A stretch of 64,000 nucleotides of DNA, from NCBI RefSeq assembly GCF_029240175.1, contig NZ_JARBTM010000011.1:62001-126000 (forward strand), written 5' to 3'. Positions 37,920-48,188 of this stretch are shown in pieces. This DNA is from Anaerosolibacter sp. GTDB taxonomy: Bacteria > Bacillota > Clostridia > Peptostreptococcales > Thermotaleaceae. The notes beneath the pieces are model-generated. The model was not told the origin of the DNA. It did not search any database and worked only from the letters and a program-made list of their open reading frames with translations. Numbering within the stretch: position 1 is the first letter of the stretch; each line of letters opens with the position of its first letter. The position numbers and the translations under genes were made by a program.

Positions 37920-39242
37920 ATGGGTTTCTTGTCCTTTAGGGGTGGAGTACATCCACCACATTTTAAAGAAGCGACTACTCGCTTAAAGGTAGAGAAAGCT
38001 AAGGAACCAGCAGTTGTTACTATTCCTCTTCAGCAGCATATCGGGGCACCTTGTGAGCCGATTGTTAAAGTTGGAGATCAGGTAAAAGTAGGACAAAAGA
38101 TTGGCGAGACATCTGCATTTGTATCTACACCAGTGCATAGTAGTGTATCAGGTACGGTAAAGCAAATTGCACGTATGCTTACACCAACTGGGGAAGCTGT
38201 CTGTATAGTTATTGAATCGGATGGATTGAACACTGTTCACGAAAACGTTATCCCGAAAGGGGATATTTCGAATCTTTCCGGTAAAGAGATTTTAAGCATT
38301 ATAAAAGATGCTGGAATTGTTGGGATGGGTGGAGCTGCATTCCCAACCCATGTAAAATTGTCTCCTCCACCAGAAAAGAAGATAGAAGAAATTGTTCTTA
38401 ATGGTGCAGAGTGTGAACCTTATTTGACGGCTGACCATAGGTTAATGCTTGAAAATCCTGATGATATCATCTATGGGTTAAAAGCGATGATGAAAGTTCT
38501 AAATGTTACAAAAGCTTACATTGGTATAGAAGATAACAAACCTGATGCCATTGAAAGCATGAAAAGAGCTGTTGAGAAAGAATCAGGCATCCAAGTTGTA
38601 GGACTTCATACAAAGTATCCTCAAGGTGCTGAAAAACAGTTGATTTATGCATGTACAAAAAAAGAGGTTCCATCTGGCGGACTTCCAATGGACGTTGGTG
38701 TTGTCGTAAATAATGTAGGAACAGCTGCAGCGATTGCTAACGTGATTAAGACTGGAATGCCTTTGGTTGAAAGAATTGCTACGATTACAGGAAAAGGTAT
38801 CAAAGATCCTAAAAACCTGTTAATTAAGATTGGAACTCCATTTAAAGAAATTATTGAGCAGTGCGGTGGCTATAATGGAAATCCCGGGAAGGTTATCATG
38901 GGGGGACCTATGATGGGGCTAGCTCAATATACTGATGAAATTCCTGCGATTAAAGGAACATCAGGAATATTAGTATTATCACAAGAAGAAGCTAGATTAC
39001 CAGAACCGAAACCATGTATTCGATGTGGAAAATGTGTTGAAATTTGTCCGGCGTTTATTCAGCCGTTGTATATCAGTGCATATGCTCTGCAAAACATGCA
39101 TGAAACAGCAGAGAAGTATAACGCCCTTGACTGTATAGAATGTGGCTCTTGTTCTTTCATATGTCCTTCAAAAAGGCCATTGCTACAGTCAATAAGAGTA
39201 TCTAAGCGTGAAATTATCGCGAAGAAAAGAAAGACGAAGTAA
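37920..39242 (+). CDS. rnfC: Rnf electron transport complex subunit C
   Basis: GFLSFRGGVHPPHFKE...GMGGAAFPTHVK...CIRCGKCVEICP, CIECGSCSFICP. Confidence 0.95.
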   Translation: MGFLSFRGGVHPPHFKEATTRLKVEKAKEPAVVTIPLQQHIGAPCEPIVKVGDQVKVGQKIGETSAFVSTPVHSSVSGTVKQIARMLTPTGEAVCIVIESDGLNTVHENVIPKGDISNLSGKEILSIIKDAGIVGMGGAAFPTHVKLSPPPEKKIEEIVLNGAECEPYLTADHRLMLENPDDIIYGLKAMMKVLNVTKAYIGIEDNKPDAIESMKRAVEKESGIQVVGLHTKYPQGAEKQLIYACTKKEVPSGGLPMDVGVVVNNVGTAAAIANVIKTGMPLVERIATITGKGIKDPKNLLIKIGTPFKEIIEQCGGYNGNPGKVIMGGPMMGLAQYTDEIPAIKGTSGILVLSQEEARLPEPKPCIRCGKCVEICPAFIQPLYISAYALQNMHETAEKYNALDCIECGSCSFICPSKRPLLQSIRVSKREIIAKKRKTK

Positions 39243-39256
39243 TGGAGGGGATTCGT

Positions 39257-40201
39257 ATGGATAATAGATTAATTGTATCTTCATCTCCCCATTTGCGGGC
39301 AGATGATTCAATTAACCGCATTATGCGGGATGTTGTAATTGCACTACTTCCGGCTACATTAGCAGGTATTTATTTTTTTAGAATGGGCGCAGTAAAAGTA
39401 ATTCTTGCAGCAATAATAGCTGCTGTTGTTACTGAGGCTGTGATTCAAAAAGTGAGGAAACAGCCTGTTACGATTAACGATTGGAGTGCTGTGGTAACAG
39501 GATTACTTCTGGCATTTAATATACCAGCTACAGCACCCTGGTGGTTACCTGTAATTGGTTCTATTTTCGCTATTGCTATCGTAAAACATACTTTTGGCGG
39601 TTTAGGCCACAATTTTATGAATCCAGCTTTGGCAGCTCGTGCTATGCTTTTGGCATCCTGGCCTGTACCTATGACTAATTGGGTTACACCTGGTGCAGAC
39701 GCTGTAAGCACAGCGACACCGTTAGCCCTGATCAGTGGTACTGAAGCGGCGGGACAGGCACTGCCTTCAATGGTAGATTTACTCATAGGGAATGTGGGTG
39801 GATGTATCGGAGAAACCTCTGCTATACTTTTAATACTAGGTGGCGTATATCTGATTTTTAGGGGTGTAATCACACCGAGAATTCCAGTGATTTATATTTC
39901 AACAGTTGCAGTGTTAACATTCGTATTGGGTGGAGGATTTAGTCTCCAATATATGATCTATCAAGTGTTAGCTGGCGGATTGATGCTTGGTGCTTTCTAC
40001 ATGGCTACCGATTATGCATCTTCACCTGTAACACCTAAAGGGCAAGTGATTTATGCTTTAGGATGTGGTATCCTAACAAGTATTATAAGACTTTATGGAG
40101 GATATCCAGAGGGAGTATCCTACTCAATACTGTTAATGAACGTGGCTGCGCCGCTTATCGATAAGTATACCAGCCCAAGAGTATTTGGGGAGGTGAAGTA
40201 A
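39257..40201 (+). CDS. rnfD: Rnf electron transport complex subunit D
   Basis: Membrane protein with DAVSTATPLAL flavinylation-type motif; between rnfC and rnfG. Confidence 0.95.
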   Translation: MDNRLIVSSSPHLRADDSINRIMRDVVIALLPATLAGIYFFRMGAVKVILAAIIAAVVTEAVIQKVRKQPVTINDWSAVVTGLLLAFNIPATAPWWLPVIGSIFAIAIVKHTFGGLGHNFMNPALAARAMLLASWPVPMTNWVTPGADAVSTATPLALISGTEAAGQALPSMVDLLIGNVGGCIGETSAILLILGGVYLIFRGVITPRIPVIYISTVAVLTFVLGGGFSLQYMIYQVLAGGLMLGAFYMATDYASSPVTPKGQVIYALGCGILTSIIRLYGGYPEGVSYSILLMNVAAPLIDKYTSPRVFGEVK

Positions 40202-40765
40202 ATGCGAGATATAATAAGATTAGGATTAATATTATTGCTCATTACAGCTGTGGCAGCAGCAGTACTTGCATGGACCAATGATGTGACGATGGAGCCTATC
40301 GCGGATCAAGTGCTTCAAGCGAATATTACTGCCCGCCAGAGTGTCCTATCGGATGCCAGTGAATTTGAAGAGATGTCAACAGATACGTTTGCAGGTTATG
40401 CGAATGTTTTAGAAGTATATAAAGGCCTTAAAGATGGGCAAGTGGTTGGATACACTATAAAGACGAATCCTAGTGGATATGCCGGACCAATAGAAGTGAT
40501 GATCGGTATTTCTGTAGATGGAGTAATCCAAGGTGTTAGCGTAGGAAATCATTCCGAAACACCTGGATTAGGCGCAAAAGCATCCGATGACCAATTTAAG
40601 AATCAGTATAATGACAAGAAAGCTGAAGGCCAAATTGATGTTATCAAAGCTGGAACACCGAAAGATAATGAAATTATTTCAATTTCTGGCGCAACAATTA
40701 CTTCCAGAGCCGTTACAGCGGGTGTAAATGCTGCTATTCAATTATATAATGAAGCACTGAAATAG
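40202..40765 (+). CDS. rnfG: Rnf electron transport complex subunit G
   Basis: FMN-binding domain; ISISGATITSRAVTAGVNAAI flavinylation motif. Confidence 0.95.
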   Translation: MRDIIRLGLILLLITAVAAAVLAWTNDVTMEPIADQVLQANITARQSVLSDASEFEEMSTDTFAGYANVLEVYKGLKDGQVVGYTIKTNPSGYAGPIEVMIGISVDGVIQGVSVGNHSETPGLGAKASDDQFKNQYNDKKAEGQIDVIKAGTPKDNEIISISGATITSRAVTAGVNAAIQLYNEALK

Positions 40766-40781
40766 AATGTGGGGTGGTAAA

Positions 40782-41384
40782 ATGAAAATTGGCAATACAT
40801 TTCTAAGAGGAATTCTATATGACAATCCGATTTTTATACAATTGCTAGGTATGTGCCCAACCCTTGCAGTTACAACTTCTGCTGTAAATGGAGTGGGTAT
40901 GGGTCTTGCGACAACAGCAGTATTGTTAGGATCAAATGTGGTTATTGCGATGATAAAAAAGTTCATACCTGCTAAAATTCGTATACCTGCTTACGTTGTT
41001 GTAATAGCAACCTTTGTAACTGTTATCGGTTTATTGATGAAGGCATTTGTTCCAGCATTGGATAAAGCACTAGGCTTGTTTATCCCGTTAATTGTTGTTA
41101 ACTGTATCATTTTAGCAAGAGCAGAGGCATTTGCTTCTAAGAATTCAGTGCTTTTATCTGCAGTTGATGGAATTGGTATGGGGTTAGGATTTACAATCTC
41201 CTTAACAATACTAGGTTCAGTGAGAGAGATCCTTGGTGCAGGTTCTATATTTGGAAAAGCAATATTTGGCGCTTCATATCAACCTGCTTTGATCATGATT
41301 TTGCCTCCAGGAGCTTTCCTTGCTTTAGGATGCTTACTTGCTCTATACAACTGGACGGTTTCTAAAAAAGCAAATCAATTTTAA
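40782..41384 (+). CDS. rnfE: Rnf electron transport complex subunit E
   Basis: NPIFIQLLGMCPTLAVTTSAVNGVGMGLATTAVL. Confidence 0.95.
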   Translation: MKIGNTFLRGILYDNPIFIQLLGMCPTLAVTTSAVNGVGMGLATTAVLLGSNVVIAMIKKFIPAKIRIPAYVVVIATFVTVIGLLMKAFVPALDKALGLFIPLIVVNCIILARAEAFASKNSVLLSAVDGIGMGLGFTISLTILGSVREILGAGSIFGKAIFGASYQPALIMILPPGAFLALGCLLALYNWTVSKKANQF

Positions 41385-41396
41385 GGGGGGATATTG

Positions 41397-41978
41397 ATGT
41401 CAGCAAGTGGATTATTTATTATATTTGTCAGTGCATTACTTGTTAATAACTTTGTTTTATCAAGGTTTCTAGGGATATGTCCTTTTTTAGGTGTTTCAAA
41501 ACAGGTTGAGACGGCTGCGGGTATGGGAATGGCCGTAACCTTCGTTATGACATTAGCCTCCATCATCACCTATCTTGTTCAAATCTTTATTTTAGATACA
41601 ATGGGCCTAGGCTACCTTCAAACAATAGCTTTTATTCTTGTTATAGCAGCATTGGTTCAATTTGTTGAGATGGTTATTCAGAAAACCAGCCCAACCCTCT
41701 ATCAAGCTTTAGGGGTGTATTTACCTCTAATCACTACAAACTGTGCTGTTTTAGGGGTTGCGTTATTAAATATTCAGTCTGAGTTTAATTTAATAGAAAC
41801 GATTGTAAATGCGATCGGTGCATCATTAGGATTCTCACTAGCGATTATCCTATTTGCAGGGATAAGAGAAAGATTAGAGATTGCAGACGTGCCAGCTGTT
41901 TTTAAAGGCTTTCCTATTGCACTCATAACAGCGAGTCTAATGTCGATTGCTTTCTTAGGCTTTACTGGACTCGTTTAG
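41397..41978 (+). CDS. rnfA: Rnf electron transport complex subunit A
   Basis: [37 protein letters not shown]. Confidence 0.95.
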   Translation: MSASGLFIIFVSALLVNNFVLSRFLGICPFLGVSKQVETAAGMGMAVTFVMTLASIITYLVQIFILDTMGLGYLQTIAFILVIAALVQFVEMVIQKTSPTLYQALGVYLPLITTNCAVLGVALLNIQSEFNLIETIVNAIGASLGFSLAIILFAGIRERLEIADVPAVFKGFPIALITASLMSIAFLGFTGLV

Positions 41979-41994
41979 ACAGGAGGGATACGAG

Positions 41995-42978
41995 ATGGAT
42001 TTAAATACATTATTACTTCCGGTTGCAGGATTGGGAGGATTAGGCTTGGTTTTTGGAGCTGGATTGGCATATGCTTCTCAAAAATTTGCTGTTGAGGTAG
42101 ACCCAAGGGTCGAGGCTATTCGGGATGTACTTCCAGGGGCTAACTGTGGTGGATGTGGCTATCCAGGATGTGATGGATTTGCCAATGCAGTTGCTGCTGG
42201 AAATGCACCTGTAACTGGGTGTCCAGTTGGCGGGGCAGATTGTGCTAAAAATATTGCAGAGATCATGGGTGTAGAAGCTGGAGATGCCGCAAAAAAGGTT
42301 GCCAGAGTTATTTGCAGCGGAGACACAAAAAACTGTAAAGAGAAATTTGACTATTTCGGAATTCAGGATTGTAAAGCTGCTGCAATGGTATCAGGTGGAA
42401 GCAAAAGTTGTGCTTATGGATGTTTAGGACTTGGAACATGTGTAAATGCATGTCAGTTCGATGCCATCGAAATAACGGATGGAAGAATAGCTAGAATTAT
42501 TCCAGAACGATGTACTGCATGCGGCAAATGTATTGAAGTTTGTCCAAAATCTGTGATTCACTTTGTACCCTTTGAGCAGGATGTGATCGTAGATTGTAAC
42601 AACGAAGAAGTAGGTAAGGTCGTTCGGCAAAAATGTAATGTAGGGTGTATAGCTTGCCAGATTTGTGTTAAAGCATGCCCTTTTGATGCCATGGAGTTTT
42701 CAAACAATTTGGCAAAGATCAACTATGAAAAATGTACAAATTGCATGATTTGTGCCGAAAAGTGCCCGACAAAAGCAATCTATGCGGATTTCGAAAAAAG
42801 AAGAAAGGCTGAGATTATTGAAGAAAATTGTATAGGTTGTACAATTTGTAAAAAACAGTGTCCAGTCGATGCTATTGAAGGAGAATTGAAACAAGTACAC
42901 AAGATTTTAGAAGATAAATGTATAGGTTGTGGAGCTTGTGAAGTGAAATGCCCTAAGAAAACGATTAAAATGAAATAA
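41995..42978 (+). CDS. rnfB: Rnf electron transport complex subunit B, ferredoxin-rich
   Basis: LPGANCGGCGYPGCDGFANAV plus six further ferredoxin-type Cys clusters. Confidence 0.95.
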   Translation: MDLNTLLLPVAGLGGLGLVFGAGLAYASQKFAVEVDPRVEAIRDVLPGANCGGCGYPGCDGFANAVAAGNAPVTGCPVGGADCAKNIAEIMGVEAGDAAKKVARVICSGDTKNCKEKFDYFGIQDCKAAAMVSGGSKSCAYGCLGLGTCVNACQFDAIEITDGRIARIIPERCTACGKCIEVCPKSVIHFVPFEQDVIVDCNNEEVGKVVRQKCNVGCIACQICVKACPFDAMEFSNNLAKINYEKCTNCMICAEKCPTKAIYADFEKRRKAEIIEENCIGCTICKKQCPVDAIEGELKQVHKILEDKCIGCGACEVKCPKKTIKMK

Positions 42979-42982
42979 AATG

Positions 42983-43018
42983 AAATAGAACATGCTCGCA
43001 GTGGGCATGTTCTATTTT
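42983..43018 (+). terminator. Terminator after rnfB
   Basis: AGAACATGCTCGCAGTGGGCATGTTCTATTTTT. Confidence 0.75.
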
Positions 43019-43201
43019 TAAGATCGAGTAATTATGGTATTTATATGAAAAAAATACTACTTGTCATTGAAATATCAAAATGTTAAACTTAAACTGTGTT
43101 TAAAGGAAAAACATAGTTTTCCTAAAAAAATCTCCCTATTCTTGAGTAAACTAGTTATAGAGTATGTAGATTTTGGAAAAATTATTAGTAAATGTGAGTT
43201 G

Positions 43202-43582
43202 ATGAGTGTGACAAAATGGGACAAAATTTTGATCGTTAGTATCGTCATGTTCAGTATGATTGGATTATTTATTGTCAAAGAAATTAGTGTGAATAGTGGT
43301 AACTTATATCTAGTGATTGAGGTGGAGGGCAAGGAATACAAAAAGATATCCCTTGATGCCAATAAAGAGAAGGAATTGATTGAGATTAACTCAGAAGAGG
43401 GACATAATCTAATTGAAATTGAAGGATCGAGTGTAAGAATTACAGAAGCTGATTGTAAAGATCAACTATGTGTGAAAATGGGTTGGTTAGATAGAGCCAA
43501 TCAAATCAGCATTTGCCTGCCGAACAGGGTATCAATAAAGCTAATTACCAATAAATCAGATGTTGATATTATAAGCTATTAG
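43202..43582 (+). CDS. NusG domain II-containing membrane-anchored protein
   Basis: N-terminal TM; EIEGSSVRITEADCKDQLCVKMGWLDRANQISICLPNRVSIKLI. Confidence 0.82.
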   Translation: MSVTKWDKILIVSIVMFSMIGLFIVKEISVNSGNLYLVIEVEGKEYKKISLDANKEKELIEINSEEGHNLIEIEGSSVRITEADCKDQLCVKMGWLDRANQISICLPNRVSIKLITNKSDVDIISY

Positions 43583-43597
43583 GGTGTGATATGATAT

Positions 43598-44128
43598 ATG
43601 AAAGTTAAAAAGCTACTGTATTTGTCGATGATCGTTTCTATCGGAATAGCGTTGCACATTATAGAATCTTCTATACCAATTCCTTTCATCGCTCCAGGGG
43701 CGAAGTTAGGGCTTGCGAATATAGTGAATTTAATTACCTTGGTAGTATTCGGGTATAAACATGCCTTTGCGGTGGCAGTTATCAGATGTTTGGTAGCTAC
43801 CCTTGGTACTGGCGCTGTAACAGGACTTCTATATAGCCTATCAGGTGCATTGTTAAGTACCTTGGTAATGTGGCTGGTATACAGAAAATTTTCTCGATAT
43901 TTTAGTCTTATTGGTGTCAGCGTATTTGGAGCTCTTGCCCATAATATTGCCCAATTAACTGTGGCAAGTATTATGATTCATAATGCTTTGATTTTTACTT
44001 ATCTTCCAGTAATGATGTTAGTCAGTTTGTTCACAGGTTATTTTGTGGGACTCACATCAAATTATGCAACTGTTCATCTAAAAACTATACTATCAAGAAG
44101 TAACAGTTCGTCAAAATTTATTATGTAA
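43598..44128 (+). CDS. Gx transporter family protein (heptaprenyl diphosphate synthase component I-like)
   Basis: ESSIPIPFIAPGAKLGLANIVNLITL...VTGLLYSLSGALLST. Confidence 0.85.
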   Translation: MKVKKLLYLSMIVSIGIALHIIESSIPIPFIAPGAKLGLANIVNLITLVVFGYKHAFAVAVIRCLVATLGTGAVTGLLYSLSGALLSTLVMWLVYRKFSRYFSLIGVSVFGALAHNIAQLTVASIMIHNALIFTYLPVMMLVSLFTGYFVGLTSNYATVHLKTILSRSNSSSKFIM

Positions 44129-44146
44129 GAGCAAGGGGGAGCATAA

Positions 44147-44395
44147 ATGAAGGCAATGGGCAAAAATCCATTTTTACTATTGCTGCTGGTAGCGGTAGGC
44201 GGTATCATTGGAGGCATAATAGGTGATATTTTCAGGGACAGTGTCAAAATATTAAGCTATGGGAAGACCATTGGTTTTAGTCCGATGACTATAGATTTAA
44301 GTATTTTAAAGCTTACCCTTGGATTTGTTTTAAGTTTAAATCTTGCTAGTGTTTTAGGCATCATACTAGCTATTATAAATTTTAGCAAACTGTAG
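44147..44395 (+). CDS. DUF4321-like small membrane protein
   Basis: 82 aa, two TM; KNPFLLLLLVAVGGIIGGIIGDIF...LKLTLGFVLSLNLASVLGIILA. Confidence 0.72.
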   Translation: MKAMGKNPFLLLLLVAVGGIIGGIIGDIFRDSVKILSYGKTIGFSPMTIDLSILKLTLGFVLSLNLASVLGIILAIINFSKL

Positions 44396-44404
44396 GTGAT
44401 TTTC

Positions 44405-44983
44405 ATGTCTAAGCTTATTCTAGCTTCTGGCTCTCCAAGGAGGGCAGAGATACTAAAAAATTTTAATATACCTTTTGAAGTCATTCCATCTACTATTGAG
44501 GAAAAGGTTCATGAGGGAGAAACTCCGGAACAAATAGTTATGGCTCTAGCTTTAGAAAAAGCCCATGATATTTCTAATAGCTGCTGTAAAGGCGATATTA
44601 TCGTTGCAGCTGACACAGTCGTTGTGAAAGGAGATGTTCTCGGTAAGCCTCAGAGTTACGATGAAGCCTATAATATGTTAGCGAAGCTTCAAGATGATGT
44701 TCATGAGGTGATTACGGGCCTTGCAGTTATTCAGGCAGGCAGTCTTAGAAAAATAGTAACATTTGAAAAGACAACGGTTAAGGTCAAGCCTCTGACAGAT
44801 GCTAAAATAAGAAGATATATCGATACAGGAGAAGTCTGGGACAAGGCAGGGTCTTATGCTATCCAAGGAATAGGATCAGCAATAGTGGAATGGATAGCGG
44901 GGGATTATTTTAATGTAGTTGGGCTGCCCATCAATAAATTGGAGTCTATCTTGAGTAATTATTTTTATATCGAATTACTTTAA
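44405..44983 (+). CDS. maf: Maf-like nucleotide pyrophosphatase
   Basis: MSKLILASGSPRRAEILKNF...AADTVVV...DTGEVWDKAGSYAIQG. Confidence 0.95.
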   Translation: MSKLILASGSPRRAEILKNFNIPFEVIPSTIEEKVHEGETPEQIVMALALEKAHDISNSCCKGDIIVAADTVVVKGDVLGKPQSYDEAYNMLAKLQDDVHEVITGLAVIQAGSLRKIVTFEKTTVKVKPLTDAKIRRYIDTGEVWDKAGSYAIQGIGSAIVEWIAGDYFNVVGLPINKLESILSNYFYIELL

Positions 44984-45034
44984 TAGAGAGCATTTATGTG
45001 AAACTACCAATAGAATGATCAATAAGCTAGGGAT

Positions 45035-45742
45035 GTGGTTGAGGTGCATGGAGACCAAGGACACATATTAATTAAAGAAATGATAGAGAGTGAACGTCCT
45101 AGGGAAAAAATGATTCAGTTTGGCGTAGGAAATCTTTCGAATGCAGAGTTGCTTGCAATACTTATTCGTACAGGAACAAAAGAGGCATCCGCCATAGAGC
45201 TGGCTCAGCGGATACTTTCTTGTGATCCAACTGGAATCCACTATTTGACAAGCTGTACGGTTGAGGAACTGAGTCAAATAAAAGGGATTGGTTCAGCAAA
45301 AGCATGCCAATTGATTGCTGCTATTGAATTAGGAAAGAGAATTGCTGCATCAAAAGAAACTACCAGACCATGTATAAAAACCCCAAGTGATATTGTAAAT
45401 ATCTATATGGAAGAAATGAGGTATTATAAAAAAGAGTATTTTAAAATTGTTCTATTAAATACAAAGAATGAAATTATTTCTTCAGAAAATGTCTCCATAG
45501 GAAGCTTAAATGCATCTTTAGTGCATCCTAGGGAAGTATTTATTACAGCGATAAAGAAGAGTGCTGCATCACTGGTGCTTTTGCATAATCATCCTAGTGG
45601 AAACCCTCAACCTAGCAAAGAAGACATATCTATCACAAAAAGATTGTCAGAGGCGGGTAAAATCATTGGGATTGATATTATTGATCATATTATTATTGGA
45701 AATGGTTCGTATATAAGTTTAAAGGAACAATCTATTCTATAA
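45035..45742 (+). CDS. radC: RadC family (JAB/MPN) protein
   Basis: NLSNAELLAILIRTGTKEASAIELAQRIL...LLHNHPSGNPQPSKEDISITKRL. Confidence 0.93.
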   Translation: MVEVHGDQGHILIKEMIESERPREKMIQFGVGNLSNAELLAILIRTGTKEASAIELAQRILSCDPTGIHYLTSCTVEELSQIKGIGSAKACQLIAAIELGKRIAASKETTRPCIKTPSDIVNIYMEEMRYYKKEYFKIVLLNTKNEIISSENVSIGSLNASLVHPREVFITAIKKSAASLVLLHNHPSGNPQPSKEDISITKRLSEAGKIIGIDIIDHIIIGNGSYISLKEQSIL

Positions 45743-45787
45743 TGGACAAGATACTATACAAGGCAATTAACAGGAAGGAGTATTCAA

Positions 45788-46822
45788 ATGGGTGTTTTTA
45801 ATTTTCTTTCAAAAGATATGGGTATAGACTTAGGAACTGCAAATACATTGGTATACGTAAGAGGAAGAGGTATTGTCGTTCGCGAACCATCTGTTGTAGC
45901 GATTCAAGAAGATACAAGGCAAGTCCTTGCAGTTGGACAAGAAGCTAAGCAAATGATCGGGAGAACCCCGGGAAATATTGTTGCCATTAGGCCGCTAAAA
46001 GACGGTGTAATTGCTGATTTTGACGTTACACAGAGCATGTTAAAATATTTCATCAAAAGAGCGTATCCTAAGAAGTCACTTTTTTTTCAGCCACGAGTTG
46101 TCGTAGGGGTTCCATCAGGGGTAACAGAAGTTGAAAAGAGGGCTGTTGAAGAAGCTGCTCTACAAGCTGGTGCTAAAGAAGCCTACTTGATCGAAGAGCC
46201 TATGGCAGCTGCTATTGGTGCAGGTCTACCAGTTGAAGAGCCTACTGGAAGCATGGTTGTAGATATCGGTGGTGGAACCACAGAGATAGCTATTATCTCC
46301 CTAGGCGGAATTGTAACCAGCAAGTCTGTTAGGATTGGTGGAGATGAATTAGATGAATCCATTGTGCAATACATTAAGAAAGAATACAGTTTAATGATCG
46401 GTGAAAGAACTGCAGAAGAAATAAAGCTTAATATCGGATCTGCATACCCTAAGAACAATGAGCCTAAGATGGCAATTAGGGGAAGAGATTTAGTATCAGG
46501 ACTTCCAAAAACTTTAGAAATTTCATCATCTGAAATCCTTGATGCATTGCATGAACCGGTGAATTCTATCATTGACGCAATAAAATATACTTTAGAGAAA
46601 ACACCTCCGGAGTTGGCTGCGGATATCATGGAGTATGGAATTGTATTAACTGGCGGGGGAGCACTACTAGATGGACTGGACAAGCTCGTTCGAAGAGAGA
46701 CGGGTATGCCTGTCCGTATTGCTGAAGAACCCCTGGATTGTGTTGCTTTAGGAACTGGTAAAACCATAGAAGAAATAGAAACATTAAAAAGAGTATTGAT
46801 TTCTCCAAAAAGATTGAGATAA
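45788..46822 (+). CDS. mreB: Rod shape-determining protein MreB
   Basis: [30 protein letters not shown]...[15 protein letters not shown]. Confidence 0.97.
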   Translation: MGVFNFLSKDMGIDLGTANTLVYVRGRGIVVREPSVVAIQEDTRQVLAVGQEAKQMIGRTPGNIVAIRPLKDGVIADFDVTQSMLKYFIKRAYPKKSLFFQPRVVVGVPSGVTEVEKRAVEEAALQAGAKEAYLIEEPMAAAIGAGLPVEEPTGSMVVDIGGGTTEIAIISLGGIVTSKSVRIGGDELDESIVQYIKKEYSLMIGERTAEEIKLNIGSAYPKNNEPKMAIRGRDLVSGLPKTLEISSSEILDALHEPVNSIIDAIKYTLEKTPPELAADIMEYGIVLTGGGALLDGLDKLVRRETGMPVRIAEEPLDCVALGTGKTIEEIETLKRVLISPKRLR

Positions 46823-46836
46823 AGTGGTGAGACTGG

Positions 46837-47664
46837 ATGGGAAAATGGTTGAAAAGGGGAGTATTAATGATAGTAACTACGGTTACTATCATTCTCATTA
46901 TATTAATGGGAATTAGTCTAGGTGGGAGAATGAAAGTCTCTTCACCAGAAAACGTAATTGGTAATATTTTCACACCTATTCAAAAAGCGTTTTATAAGGT
47001 TGGACAGGCCGTTGAAAATACCATAACACCTATTTTTCGTTTTAAATCCATAGATCGCGAGAATAAAGAACTAAAATTAGAGGTAGAAAAGCTTCAAAAA
47101 GAAGTTGTGCAATATAAGCTTATGGAAGACGAGCTGATCGAGCTTAAGGAGCTTTCTAAAGCCTTGGAGTATACCAGTGGATATGGTCAGATCAGTTATA
47201 CTGCAGCAAGTGTTTCCGCAAAAGATCCTGGCAACTGGTTCAATACATTTACCATTGATAAGGGAAGCAAGCACGGGATAAAAAAGGAAGACCCAGTACT
47301 AAATGGCAGTGGATTAATTGGCAGGGTTTATGAAGTAGGAGACAATTGGGCAAAGATTATTACGATCATAGACAACAAAAGCTCAGTTAGCTTTGAGGTT
47401 CTGCGTAACAATGAATATATTGGCGTTATTAGAGGAAGTGTACATGCTGATCTATCAGGATATCTAATAGACCCCCAAGCTGAGGTTTTAGTCGGCGATA
47501 AATTAATTACTTCAGGGTTAAGTACCTACCCCAAAGGCATTTTAATTGGTGAAGTAAAAGAAGTGGTTAAGAAAAAGGATGAGCTATTAAAGACGATTAT
47601 CGTTGAGCCAGTGGTTAACTTCAAAAAGATAGATAAAGTGCTGGTTATCGTATCAGATAATTAA
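46837..47664 (+). CDS. mreC: Rod shape-determining protein MreC
   Basis: TM, coiled coil, DPGNWFNTFTIDKGSKHGIKKEDPVLNGSGLIGRV. Confidence 0.95.
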   Translation: MGKWLKRGVLMIVTTVTIILIILMGISLGGRMKVSSPENVIGNIFTPIQKAFYKVGQAVENTITPIFRFKSIDRENKELKLEVEKLQKEVVQYKLMEDELIELKELSKALEYTSGYGQISYTAASVSAKDPGNWFNTFTIDKGSKHGIKKEDPVLNGSGLIGRVYEVGDNWAKIITIIDNKSSVSFEVLRNNEYIGVIRGSVHADLSGYLIDPQAEVLVGDKLITSGLSTYPKGILIGEVKEVVKKKDELLKTIIVEPVVNFKKIDKVLVIVSDN

Positions 47665-47683
47665 TGGAGAAGGTGTATTGAAT

Positions 47684-48184
47684 ATGAACCAACTATCGAT
47701 TGCTGTCATTTTGGTCTTTAATCTCATATTGCAAACAACAATCCTTCAGCACTTTAGAATATTTGGGATCATCCCAAATACTACCTTGATATTGCTCGTC
47801 GTTATTGCAATCTTGTTTGGAAGAAAGAAAGGTGCAGTGATTGGACTGATTGCAGGTCTACTACAAGATATCCTCATAGGGAGAATTTTAGGTGTCAATG
47901 CATTGGTATATATGTTGATTGGACTTGGAATAGGATCTTTTGAAAATAAAATATTCAAAGATCATGCAGTAACGCCTATTTTCTTTACATTATTGGCTAC
48001 GCTATCCTATCATTTGATGCAGTACCTAATTATGTATACTGTCAATGATAGAGTAGATATATTACTACTTTTTACAAAGGTTATAGCCATAGAAGCGGTC
48101 TATAACAGTGCTATTGCAGGTTTTGCTTATGGCTGGATATATAACTTTCTTTATCATTCCAAGACAAAAATAAAAACTAGGTGA
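47684..48184 (+). CDS. mreD: Rod shape-determining protein MreD
   Basis: Multi-TM, GRKKGAVIGLIAGLLQDILIGRILGVNALVYMLIGLGIG; position after mreC. Confidence 0.92.
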   Translation: MNQLSIAVILVFNLILQTTILQHFRIFGIIPNTTLILLVVIAILFGRKKGAVIGLIAGLLQDILIGRILGVNALVYMLIGLGIGSFENKIFKDHAVTPIFFTLLATLSYHLMQYLIMYTVNDRVDILLLFTKVIAIEAVYNSAIAGFAYGWIYNFLYHSKTKIKTR

Positions 48185-48188
48185 TCTT

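Noticed and set aside
39445-39873. 142-aa minus-strand ORF
   Set aside because: Antisense to rnfD
46183-46767. 194-aa minus-strand ORF
   Set aside because: Antisense to mreB; low-complexity Ser/Ile/Pro composition typical of antisense frames
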